Of a stretch of DNA of 41,685 nt, positions 34,820 through 41,685 are shown piece by piece. The stretch spans positions 1-41,685 of the forward strand of contig NZ_AZEU01000202.1 in NCBI RefSeq assembly GCF_001435035.1, read 5' to 3'. This DNA is from Lacticaseibacillus manihotivorans DSM 13343 = JCM 12514. GTDB taxonomy: Bacteria; Bacillota; Bacilli; Lactobacillales; Lactobacillaceae. The notes below the pieces were generated by a model. That model ran no database searches and was not told the DNA's origin. It worked only from the letters and a program-made list of their open reading frames with translations. Each line of letters begins with the position of its first letter. Positions within the stretch are counted from its first letter, which is position 1. The position numbers were made by a program, and so were the translations under genes.

Positions 34820-35039
34820 AAAAAGACCGCCATGGGCTTAGCGGTCAACAAAGGTGTTGGGGTGACGCGCTGATTTCAAGCGTGTATGTTTTTTCACGTG
34901 GAGGAGTGATGGTTCACACCGGCGGGGACCGATGTGGACCAGAGAAAATGAAAAAGTGGGGTAGAAATAAGGGGGTAGCTCCTACTCTGTTTCCTATATT
35001 ACCGGTGAGTTGTGATGAATTTGTGACGCGCATGTGCAA
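34820..35039. repeat. Direct repeat B of a duplicated RNA-like element
   Basis: Copy of 34201-34417; the core 34893-35001 is identical. The plus-strand short frame here runs 52 codons (34909-35067) and differs from copy A only in its last third, where the DNA diverges. Minus-strand terminator at 34818-34846 with T7. The two copies bracket the Fst-type module. Confidence 0.75.
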
Positions 35040-35140
35040 CCATTTCGCTGATCGAGTTTTTTGTTAAACGACGCCCCCATCTTTCACTCACACTAACGCG
35101 GCGAATTGTGTTACATTAAAGCCAGAAGGGAGCGATTCAT

Positions 35141-35590
35141 ATGACACAACGCGTACTCGTCGCGATCGATGGCTCAGAAGCTTCAGATCGCGCCTTAGCC
35201 AAAGCGGTCACAGTCGCCAAGGAACGGGAGTGGGGGCTGGATCTCTTGCATGTGATCGACACGCGCCAATACACTGCCGGCTTTGGCCAAACTGGCACCG
35301 TCGATGGCAAATTGTTGTACAACGCCGAACAAACTGCTGAAGCGCAACTTGAGGACTTGATCAAGCCACTGCTTGCGCAAGGCATTGATGCCAAACCACA
35401 TATCCGCTTCGGTTCGCCGCGAGCAGTTGTTGCCGTCGACGCACCTAAAGACTACAACACTGGTTTGATCGTGATCGGGCGTTCCTCAAAGAAGCTGGTG
35501 TCGCGCATGTTCATCGGCTCAGTCGCAAGCTTTGTGGTTGAAAATGCGCCATGTGATGTCTTGATCGTTGCCAATCCACAAGTCAAATAA
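35141..35590 (+). CDS. Universal stress protein UspA family
   Basis: 149 aa, single Usp domain. N-terminal VLVAIDGSEASDRALAKAVTVA and C-terminal LIVIGRSSKKLVSRMFIGSVASFVVENAPCDVLIV follow the family, but the ATP loop (G-2x-G-9x-GS) reads GRSS, lacking the second Gly, so ATP binding may be altered. Usually a stress-survival homodimer in the cytosol. GAAGGGAG precedes the ATG; a TGTTACATT extended -10 lies at 35108-35116. A terminator follows. Confidence 0.93.
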   Translation: MTQRVLVAIDGSEASDRALAKAVTVAKEREWGLDLLHVIDTRQYTAGFGQTGTVDGKLLYNAEQTAEAQLEDLIKPLLAQGIDAKPHIRFGSPRAVVAVDAPKDYNTGLIVIGRSSKKLVSRMFIGSVASFVVENAPCDVLIVANPQVK

Positions 35591-35598
35591 ATCCAAAC

Positions 35599-35645
35599 AA
35601 AAATGCTTCAAGCGCCGAGATCATCGACGTTTGAAGCATTTTTTG
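35599..35645. terminator. Bidirectional terminator between usp and the P-type ATPase gene
   Basis: AAATGCTTCAA and TTGAAGCATTT, with A and T runs on both sides. Confidence 0.92.
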
Positions 35646-35646
35646 T

Positions 35647-37965
35647 TTACCGCCAGTGGATCTTCGCTAACACACGCTTGCCTAAGAATTCTTGCAAGAA
35701 CATGTAGACTGGCAAACTGGTGAGGATCAGTGGCCCATACACGATGAAGCGGTCAAAGCGCCACAAATTGCTTAACGAGAAAATCTTCCCGGCGACGAAG
35801 AAGACGCCGAACAAGGCAATTGTCAGTAAAATCATCATCGCATACTTGTAGCGATTGAACGGTCGGGCATTGATGAACAGCACATGCAATTCGATCACGC
35901 CGATCATCAATACCACCATGGTTGACGTTGCGGCAAATGACCAATGGAACCAATATTCGCCCCAAGTTAACACGAGCGTATACAAAACGATCGCCACGGC
36001 GCCTGGGGCTGCGATGGTCATGACTTTTTGCATGAATTGGCCCACGACGCGGTCGAAATTCGGTTCAAACGTCAGTAAAAATGATGGAATCGCCACGGCA
36101 ATGGCAGAAACTGGCGTTAAGTTGATCGGCGTGATCGGGTAATCTAATGGTAGAAAAACGAAAATCGCAGTTAAAATCACGGAGAAAATCGTTTTGACCA
36201 AGTACATCGACGCGACCCGCTCGATATTGTTGATCACGCGGCGGCCTTCATTCAACACATTGCACAAGACATCGAAGTTGGAATCTAACAAGACAAAGTC
36301 GGAAATGCTTTTGACGGCTTCGGCACCGCTGGCCATCGCGATCGAACAATCAGATTGGCGCAAAGCCAACACATCATTGACCCCATCCCCACACATCGCC
36401 ACCGTGTGATCTTGATTTTGCAACGCTTGAATCAAATGCTTTTTCTGCGGTGGCGTCACCCGGCCAAACACGGTATGGGTGGCGGCTAAGGTTTCATAAT
36501 CATCATCGTCAGGGATTTGGCTCATGTCCACGAAAGCCTCGGTTTTGGCCATGCCGGCGCGCTTGGCGATGTTGGCCACAGTGACTGGGTTATCACCCGA
36601 AATGACTTTAAGATCGACGTCTTGTTTTTTGAAAAAGGCGAAGGTGCTTTGGGCTGTTTCGCGCAGTTCATCTTCGATTTCAATCAGGCCCATCAAGGTC
36701 ATGCCGCTTAACGGTGTGGTCAAGTCCTGATCCGTTTGCGCGACCACCAGCACCCGCAGACCATTTTCGGCGGCTTGATTGATTTGCTGCGAGATTTTTT
36801 CAGGTAAGCCATCAGGAAAAACAAATTCAGGTGCGCCCATGATCAAGCTGCGACCATCCGCCAACGTTGCGCCAGAATACTTCCGCGCACTGGAAAAAGG
36901 TATGGTTTTGGCGATTTGGGGATGCGGATCATCGGCGACTTCTTTGATCGCCATGGCGGTTTCATTGTCATCATTTAATGCATAAACCACTGAGGCGGCA
37001 GCGTGTTGCACGTCAGCTTCAACAAAATCAGCCAACGGCAGGATTTGGGCCACTTTTAATCGGCCGGAGGTGATGGTCCCAGTTTTATCCAAGCAAATCG
37101 TATCAACCCGCGCTAAAGATTCCAACGCAGACAACGCCCGAACTAACACGCGTTTCACTGCCAAGTTGCGGGCGGATACGGCTAGCGCAACATTGGTCAA
37201 TAACACCAAACCTTCAGGGATCATGCCAATCACCGCCGCCGAAGTGGATAATACCGCGCGGTTGTAGTTCCCGCGGCGTACCAAAGAAACGGTGAACAAA
37301 GCGATACCCAATGGGATCAACACATAAGTCAAGACTTTGATGATGCGATTGATTGTGGCTAACAGTTGACTTTTAGTATCCTCGCCTTTTTTCGCTTCAG
37401 CGGAAAGCTTGGCGGCAAAAGTGTCCCCGGCAACCGCAGTGACGGTCATACAAGCAGTGCCGGCTACAATGAAGCTACCGGATAATAATTGATCGCCGAC
37501 AGTTTTGGTGATCGGATCACTTTCGCCAGTCAACGGCGACTCATCGGCTTCAATGCCATCCGTTTGCGAAACGGTGCCGTCGACTGGGACTTGGTCGCCG
37601 CGATGAAGGAGTAACAAATCGCCTTCAACGATTTCATCTTGCGGAATCTGCACGTCTTCACCATTACGTCTGACGGTGACCGGTGTGCTGGCAAGTATCC
37701 GCATGGCGTCGATTTTTTTCTTGGCGCGCAATTCTTGGAAGGTCCCAATGGCGGTGTTGATGATCGCCACACCTAAGAATAGGAGGTTTTTATACGAGCC
37801 AGTGGTAAAGATCAACGCACCAAGGGCCACGTTGACAAAGTTAAATAACGTCAGCGTGTTTTGGGCGATGATGGTTGAAACGCTCGCAGATAAAGGCTTT
37901 TGTGCGGTGTTAGGTTTGCGCTTTGCCACTTGCGCTGAGGTTAATCCCGTTAATTTTTCAGACAT
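35647..37965 (-). CDS. P-type cation-transporting ATPase (CtpE-like)
   Basis: 772 aa. Actuator TGES at 146-149, phosphorylation CLDKTGT with Asp293, and the hinge CGDGVND are all intact. Helix 4 carries PEGL at 250-253 (IGMIPEGLVLLTN), typical of P2-type Ca2+/Mg2+-class pumps and especially CtpE relatives. About ten helices with four C-terminal ones after KSISDFVLLDSNF. There is no N-terminal heavy-metal domain, so calcium is likelier than copper or cadmium; the ion and direction are not proven. AGGAGGTGG precedes ATG 37965. A His-rich protein is encoded nearby but on the other strand. Confidence 0.92.
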   Translation of the reverse strand: MSEKLTGLTSAQVAKRKPNTAQKPLSASVSTIIAQNTLTLFNFVNVALGALIFTTGSYKNLLFLGVAIINTAIGTFQELRAKKKIDAMRILASTPVTVRRNGEDVQIPQDEIVEGDLLLLHRGDQVPVDGTVSQTDGIEADESPLTGESDPITKTVGDQLLSGSFIVAGTACMTVTAVAGDTFAAKLSAEAKKGEDTKSQLLATINRIIKVLTYVLIPLGIALFTVSLVRRGNYNRAVLSTSAAVIGMIPEGLVLLTNVALAVSARNLAVKRVLVRALSALESLARVDTICLDKTGTITSGRLKVAQILPLADFVEADVQHAAASVVYALNDDNETAMAIKEVADDPHPQIAKTIPFSSARKYSGATLADGRSLIMGAPEFVFPDGLPEKISQQINQAAENGLRVLVVAQTDQDLTTPLSGMTLMGLIEIEDELRETAQSTFAFFKKQDVDLKVISGDNPVTVANIAKRAGMAKTEAFVDMSQIPDDDDYETLAATHTVFGRVTPPQKKHLIQALQNQDHTVAMCGDGVNDVLALRQSDCSIAMASGAEAVKSISDFVLLDSNFDVLCNVLNEGRRVINNIERVASMYLVKTIFSVILTAIFVFLPLDYPITPINLTPVSAIAVAIPSFLLTFEPNFDRVVGQFMQKVMTIAAPGAVAIVLYTLVLTWGEYWFHWSFAATSTMVVLMIGVIELHVLFINARPFNRYKYAMMILLTIALFGVFFVAGKIFSLSNLWRFDRFIVYGPLILTSLPVYMFLQEFLGKRVLAKIHWR

Positions 37966-38038
37966 AAGCCACCTCCTAGGTCTATTTTAACCAATGCTAG
38001 CCAAAACAGGGTAGCCAAACGCACAAGTTAAGACATTT

Positions 38039-38068
38039 TTGGCAAAACCGTTTCCATTCGCATATAAT
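38039..38068 (+). promoter_or_regulatory. Promoter of the proline iminopeptidase gene
   Basis: TTGGCA, an 18-nt spacer and a perfect TATAAT. Initiation near 38075 means upstream start codons at 38039 and 38078 are unlikely. Confidence 0.78.
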
Positions 38069-38092
38069 AGGAAGCAGATGGGAGTTGATTTT

Positions 38093-38995
38093 TTGGCAAA
38101 ATACAAAGCAAACGGCACACGCTTCATCACGTTAGACAATGGGTATCACTTGTGGACGCAAACCACTGGATCTGGTGACATTCACTTGATGACCTTGCAC
38201 GGCGGCCCTGGCGGCACCAACGAAGTCTTTGAAAACTTCGGCGAACGCTTGGCGCCATATGGGGTCACCGTCACCCGCTATGATCAATTAGGGTCATTCT
38301 TCTCAGATCAACCAGATTTTTCCGATCCTGAAAATCGCAAAAAGTTTCTTAACATCGATTACTATGTCCAAGAAGTTGAGGAAGTCCGCCAAAAACTCGG
38401 CCTCGATCACTTCTACTTGCTCGGCCAATCATGGGGCGGGGTGCTCGCCATCGAATACGCGTTGCGCTATCCAGAACATTTAGCTGGCGTCATTTTATCC
38501 TCGATGATCGACAACTTAGCCGAATACTTGCAAAACGTCAACGCGATTCGCGACAGCATGTTCAATGCAGACGACTTGGCTTATATGCACGACGTTGAAG
38601 CGCGGCATACGTTTGACGAACCACGCTATGAAGCTTTGGTATCAGCGCTTGGTGAACACTACTTGCATCATCAAGCCGACGCGCAACCACGCCATTTGAT
38701 TTCAACGATGGGGACGGCAGTTTACAACTACTTCCAAGGCGACAATGAATTTGTCATGGTCGGTGCGTTGAAAGATTGGGATCGTCGCGGGTCGATGAAA
38801 GATATTTCAGTACCTGCCTATTTGACGTTTGGCGGGCATGAAACCATGCCACTGGATGCGGCGCGGAGAATGGCTGACGAAATTCCTGACAGCACCTTGC
38901 ACATTACACCTGATGCTGGTCATGGCCAAATGTTAGACAATCCAGATGATTACTTCAAACACTTAGGCGAATGGTTGCAAGGCCAACAAGCTTAA
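38093..38995 (+). CDS. Proline iminopeptidase / alpha-beta hydrolase (peptidase S33)
   Basis: 300 aa. HGGPGGTNEVFENFG is the oxyanion loop (HGGPG), GQSWGG the nucleophile elbow with Ser, and the late DAGHGQMLDNPDDYF carries the catalytic His; Asp is likely in the preceding strand. It removes N-terminal proline from peptides and completes peptide use together with PepF-type enzymes. The start is TTG 38093 with GGGAG at 38080-38084; the promoter excludes longer forms. It is followed after 24 nt by the His-rich gene. Confidence 0.93.
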   Translation: MAKYKANGTRFITLDNGYHLWTQTTGSGDIHLMTLHGGPGGTNEVFENFGERLAPYGVTVTRYDQLGSFFSDQPDFSDPENRKKFLNIDYYVQEVEEVRQKLGLDHFYLLGQSWGGVLAIEYALRYPEHLAGVILSSMIDNLAEYLQNVNAIRDSMFNADDLAYMHDVEARHTFDEPRYEALVSALGEHYLHHQADAQPRHLISTMGTAVYNYFQGDNEFVMVGALKDWDRRGSMKDISVPAYLTFGGHETMPLDAARRMADEIPDSTLHITPDAGHGQMLDNPDDYFKHLGEWLQGQQA

Positions 38996-39019
38996 GCTGA
39001 CAACTAAGGAGGGCTTACC

Positions 39020-39361
39020 ATGTTTAAAGATGCCAAACAAATCGCCAATAAAATTGTTGATGCCACAACTGGTCCCTTGAATACTTTTGATCAAACAGTT
39101 TCGGAAAATCCTGACTTGATCATGCCATTAGCTGCTTTGCATGCGAGCATTGTGGCGTTGTCCATCGCTGGGGCAGTCGCAGTGATCCGCGGCCATCAAG
39201 AAGTGCGCATCGCCAAAGAGCAAACCAAGCAGATCCGCATGAAGGCGATGCTTGAATTTCATGGCAAACATCATCCACGCTGCCGCCATGGTCATCATGG
39301 CAAACCGGGGATGCATCACCACAATCCCCGCATGTTAGCCCAACATGACGACGGGGAATAA
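39020..39361 (+). CDS. His-rich membrane-anchored protein of unknown function
   Basis: 113 aa, not recognised. Residues 1-30 are amphipathic (KDAKQIANKIVDATTGPLN), a single helix follows (LIMPLAALHASIVALSIAGAVAVI, about 33-56), and the C-terminal 40 residues are basic and rich in His (HGKHHPRCRHGHHGKPG, then HHHNP), a probable metal-binding tail with one Cys. AGGAGGGC precedes the ATG. It may be read with the upstream peptidase gene. A hairpin with 8-bp stem (39377-39384 with 39407-39414) follows. Confidence 0.82.
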   Translation: MFKDAKQIANKIVDATTGPLNTFDQTVSENPDLIMPLAALHASIVALSIAGAVAVIRGHQEVRIAKEQTKQIRMKAMLEFHGKHHPRCRHGHHGKPGMHHHNPRMLAQHDDGE

Positions 39362-39448
39362 GTGACGTTTTGGGTTAGAAAATTTCAAGTAGCGTGTTAA
39401 GCTAACAATTTTCTGTATCGGTCGTGTCGTGGTGGGTATCACTTGGTC

Positions 39449-39634
39449 GCGTTTTGAATTTGGGCCGGAAGCAGGTCGCTGCGCCATAGTGAGAAGCCTG
39501 TTAGCGACTGGTCGCTTACAGAAAACCGCAGGGAAAGATCCACTTTGTTCATGAGCGTAGCGTATAAACAAAGTTAGCTTTCCTGAGGACTCTCACTATG
39601 GTGCAACGACCTGCTGGAGGCCCAAATTCAAAAC
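39449..39634. repeat. Palindromic intergenic element with 44-bp imperfect inverted ends
   Basis: Arms 39451-39494 and 39591-39634 pair as 16, 6 and 10 bp perfect blocks: GTTTTGAATTTGGGCC with its complement, AGGTCG with CGACCT, and CATAGTGAGA with TCTCACTATG. The centre holds a second palindrome, CAGG.AAAG/CTTTCCTG with ACTTTGTT/AACAAAGT. No gene. Similar ends bound the 31396-31697 element. The right arm creates an artefactual upstream extension of the acetyltransferase reading frame. Confidence 0.85.
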
Positions 39635-39646
39635 CATTCCGCCACT

Positions 39647-39674
39647 TTGTACCAAAAGCCACAAAGGATATAAT
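39647..39674 (+). promoter_or_regulatory. Promoter of the GNAT acetyltransferase operon
   Basis: TTGTAC, a 16-nt spacer and a perfect TATAAT, starting 13 bp after the palindromic element. Confidence 0.75.
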
Positions 39675-39732
39675 TGAATTCTCATCTGAAATAGCAGACA
39701 ATGGAAGCAATCACATTTTGGAGGTTGTCCAC

Positions 39733-40251
39733 ATGGCTGCTATTTTTGTTCGTCCAGGGACTCAAAAAGATATCGACGCAATTTTGTCGATCATTCAATC
39801 AGCGCGGGAATTTCTCGCGCAACAAGGCATTGATCAATGGCAAGGCACTTATCCAGATCGCGCCGCCGTGCAAAAAGATATTGATGATGAAACCAACCGC
39901 GTGTTGATTGTTGATGGCAAAGTGGCTGGTACCGGTAGTTTGATCGATGGTCCTGATCCTTTTTACAAGCGCATCGATGGCGATGGTTGGATCGGTGATC
40001 GCAAGTATATGATGATCCACCGCTTTGCTTTGGATGGTAAGGTGCGCGGCCAACAACTCAGCAAGTTCTTCATGAGCAACTTGACCACTGAAGCTTATTC
40101 GTTGGGCTATCGGGATTTACGGATCGACACCCACGCGCAAAACCAGATCATGCAACACGTGATCAAAGCGGCAGGTTATCAATTCCGTGGTATCGTCTAT
40201 CTCGACGAACCCGTACCGGAACGCAATGCTTATCAATTGTTGTTAGATTAA
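39733..40251 (+). CDS. GNAT-family N-acetyltransferase
   Basis: 172 aa. The acetyl-CoA fold shows FVRPGTQKDIDAILSIIQSAREFL, then VLIVDGKVAGTGSL and MMIHRFALDGKVRGQQLSKFFMSNL, where the R-G-Q motif binds CoA; RIDTHAQNQIMQHVIKAAGYQFRGIVY closes it. The substrate is unknown. GGAGG at 39720-39724 selects ATG 39733, not the earlier frame from 39598 within the palindrome. The 23-nt gap to the antiporter suggests one transcript. Confidence 0.9.
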   Translation: MAAIFVRPGTQKDIDAILSIIQSAREFLAQQGIDQWQGTYPDRAAVQKDIDDETNRVLIVDGKVAGTGSLIDGPDPFYKRIDGDGWIGDRKYMMIHRFALDGKVRGQQLSKFFMSNLTTEAYSLGYRDLRIDTHAQNQIMQHVIKAAGYQFRGIVYLDEPVPERNAYQLLLD

Positions 40252-40274
40252 CGCGTTATAAAGAGGGAGGCACT

Positions 40275-41435
40275 ATGGGTTATTTAGGTACACTGGCTTT
40301 GATTTTGCTCACGACCATGATGTTTGCCCATTTCAGTTTGAAATTGGGCATCCCCGCCGTCATCGGGGAGTTATTGGCTGGGGTCTTGTTGGGACCTGCG
40401 ATTTTAAATTGGGTGCAGCCAACGAACTTGGTATCAGATTTTGCGGAAATCGGCGTGATTTTTCTGATGTTTATCGCCGGGCTTGAATCTGATTTAACCA
40501 TGCTGAAAAAATATTTCCGCCCAGGGGTACTCGTCGCAGTGATCGGTGTCATTGTGCCGGTCATCACCATCTTCATCTTTGCGCGAGCTTGGGGCTTTAA
40601 CTTTGTCGCCGCCAGTTTCTTAGGCATTACGTATGCGGCGACGTCGGTTTCGATTTCTGTGGAAGTGCTCAAAGAACTCAAAGCCTTAGATACTAAAAGT
40701 GGCGCCACGATTTTAGGCGCTGCCGTGGTTGATGATATCTTGACGGTGATTATTTTAAGTGTGGCAGTCGGGGTGTTTGGTGAAGGCCAATCGACCACCA
40801 GCTTGCCGTTGTGGTTGAGTTTGATCGGACAAGTGTTGTACTTTGGCGTGATCTACTTGGTGGTCAAATTTGTGGCACCGTATTTGATGCACTTGGCTGA
40901 GCGCCTGTATCCAAGTTCTGCTGTGATGATCATGTCGTTGTTGCTGTGCTTGGGGATGGCATATCTCGCTGATGTGATCGGCATGTCGGCAGTAATCGGG
41001 GCGTTTTTTGCTGGCGTTGCGGTATCCACCACCCCTTATCGGCATGAAGTCGATGCGAGTCTGACCTCGATTGGCTACGGCATTTTTATTCCCGTGTTCT
41101 TCGTGTCCATCGGCTTGAACATGCGCTTAGACGGATTAGGGCGCGATTTGCTGTTTATCGTGATCATGACGGTTTTGGCTTTGTTGGCCAAGTGGATTGG
41201 CTGTGGTTTCGGGTCAAAGTTAGCCGGGCAATCTTGGCATGATGCCAATGTGGTCGGCGCCGGGATGGTATCGCGTGGTGAGATGGCGCTGATTGTCGCC
41301 CAAATCGGTTTTGAAGCCAAGTTATTGCATGAAGACTTTTATTCTTCTGTGATTATTGTGATCATTTTGACCACGTTGATCGCGCCGTTCTTATTAAAAG
41401 ATGCCTTGCGCCGGAAAAATGCGGCGGAAGCTTAA
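40275..41435 (+). CDS. CPA2 family sodium/potassium-proton antiporter
   Basis: 386 aa with about twelve to thirteen membrane helices. GELLAGVLLGPAIL, VIFLMFIAGLESDL and the ion-binding pair VVDDI (Asp153-Asp154) are the NapA/KefB core. No C-terminal RCK (TrkA-N) domain is present, so it resembles NapA-type Na+/H+ exchangers more than ligand-gated KefB/KefC. AGAGGGAGG precedes the ATG. Likely role: pH or sodium homeostasis in an acid-producing cell. Confidence 0.93.
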   Translation: MGYLGTLALILLTTMMFAHFSLKLGIPAVIGELLAGVLLGPAILNWVQPTNLVSDFAEIGVIFLMFIAGLESDLTMLKKYFRPGVLVAVIGVIVPVITIFIFARAWGFNFVAASFLGITYAATSVSISVEVLKELKALDTKSGATILGAAVVDDILTVIILSVAVGVFGEGQSTTSLPLWLSLIGQVLYFGVIYLVVKFVAPYLMHLAERLYPSSAVMIMSLLLCLGMAYLADVIGMSAVIGAFFAGVAVSTTPYRHEVDASLTSIGYGIFIPVFFVSIGLNMRLDGLGRDLLFIVIMTVLALLAKWIGCGFGSKLAGQSWHDANVVGAGMVSRGEMALIVAQIGFEAKLLHEDFYSSVIIVIILTTLIAPFLLKDALRRKNAAEA

Positions 41436-41441
41436 GGAATT

Positions 41442-41596
41442 GAGGCTGAGACATAAAGCGGTCTTAGCCCATAATACAAGCGCCTCTACATCACGATTCG
41501 CTCTTTAATCGCGGTGTAGAGGTGTTTGTGTTTCTGGGCGTTGCTTTATGGACGCGACTATGCTGAAACTTGGAATTATGTCCTGGCCTCTTTTTT
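41442..41596 (+). repeat. Large palindromic repeat acting as terminator
   Basis: GAGGCTGAGACATAA (41442-41456) and TTATGTCCTGGCCTC (41576-41590) pair imperfectly around a 119-nt centre, then six T residues. The centre holds CCTCTACATC...GGTGTAGAGG. The shape fits intergenic repeats that follow genes in lactobacilli and streptococci (from memory, GAGGCTGRGACATAA ends). The last 89 bases of the window show nothing further. Confidence 0.75.
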
Positions 41597-41685
41597 GTTG
41601 TGATTTGAGCCAACCGCAATTTTCTTGTAAACGCAAATTGCAAGAACAAGTTAGCCACCCCATGGCACGACACCGTGAGATGAAC

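Noticed and set aside
39598-39732. N-terminal extension of the GNAT acetyltransferase from 39598
   Set aside because: It lies in the right arm of the palindromic repeat and upstream of the promoter; GGAGG clearly serves ATG 39733.

Overview
The window looks like chromosomal DNA of a low-to-mid GC Gram-positive, most probably a Lactobacillaceae species close to Lacticaseibacillus. Supporting signs are strong AGGAGG-type ribosome binding sites, extended -10 promoters, frequent TTG starts, GW-repeat wall proteins, a BioY/BirA biotin-scavenging pair, PepF, proline iminopeptidase, and a small toxin of the Fst type. I found no rRNA, tRNA, CRISPR array or transposase.

Positions 1-22662 are a cell-surface glycopolymer region. 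A large bifunctional autolysin (amidase, nine GW repeats, glucosaminidase) is followed by a GT-C-like membrane protein and an acyltransferase. Next comes a Wzx/Wzy-type polymer operon (6544-16483): priming phosphosugar transferase, GT2, short Wzz-like protein, TagD, Wzy, TagB/TagF-like glycerophosphotransferase, GT14, GT2, Wzx flippase, GT14. TagD together with the TagF-like enzyme suggests a polymer carrying glycerol phosphate. A second GW-repeat protein, ending in a C39-like peptidase domain, closes the operon. GalU (UDP-glucose), GtrA, RmlB and, convergently, GtrB follow. They suggest undecaprenyl-phosphate-sugar decoration of wall polymers.

Positions 22836-23226 (minus strand) hold a candidate structured RNA of about 390 nt. 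It has its own consensus promoter and intrinsic terminator, and I cannot assign it to a known class. Beside it is an unrecognised two-gene operon (23392-24950).

Positions 25048-33695 are mostly housekeeping: thiol peroxidase, flavodoxin, two small proteins, a BirA-operator-controlled bioY, birA overlapping a CHY zinc-finger gene, pepF, a small acidic protein, and a divergent YeiH transporter/LysR pair. A multi-hairpin intergenic repeat lies at 31396-31697, and a smaller element with similar ends lies at 39449-39634.

Positions 33700-35067 are an accessory island of small RNAs. It contains what looks like a complete Fst/par-type type I toxin-antitoxin module: a 29-aa toxin on the minus strand, a convergent antitoxin RNA of about 58 nt, matching direct repeats, and a 5' helix that can hide the toxin start. 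A second, less certain unit adjoins it, and two 217-220 bp direct repeats share an identical 109-bp core.

Positions 35141-41435 encode a universal stress protein, a CtpE-like P-type ATPase, proline iminopeptidase, a His-rich membrane-anchored protein, a GNAT acetyltransferase and a CPA2 cation/proton antiporter. A large terminator-like palindromic repeat follows.
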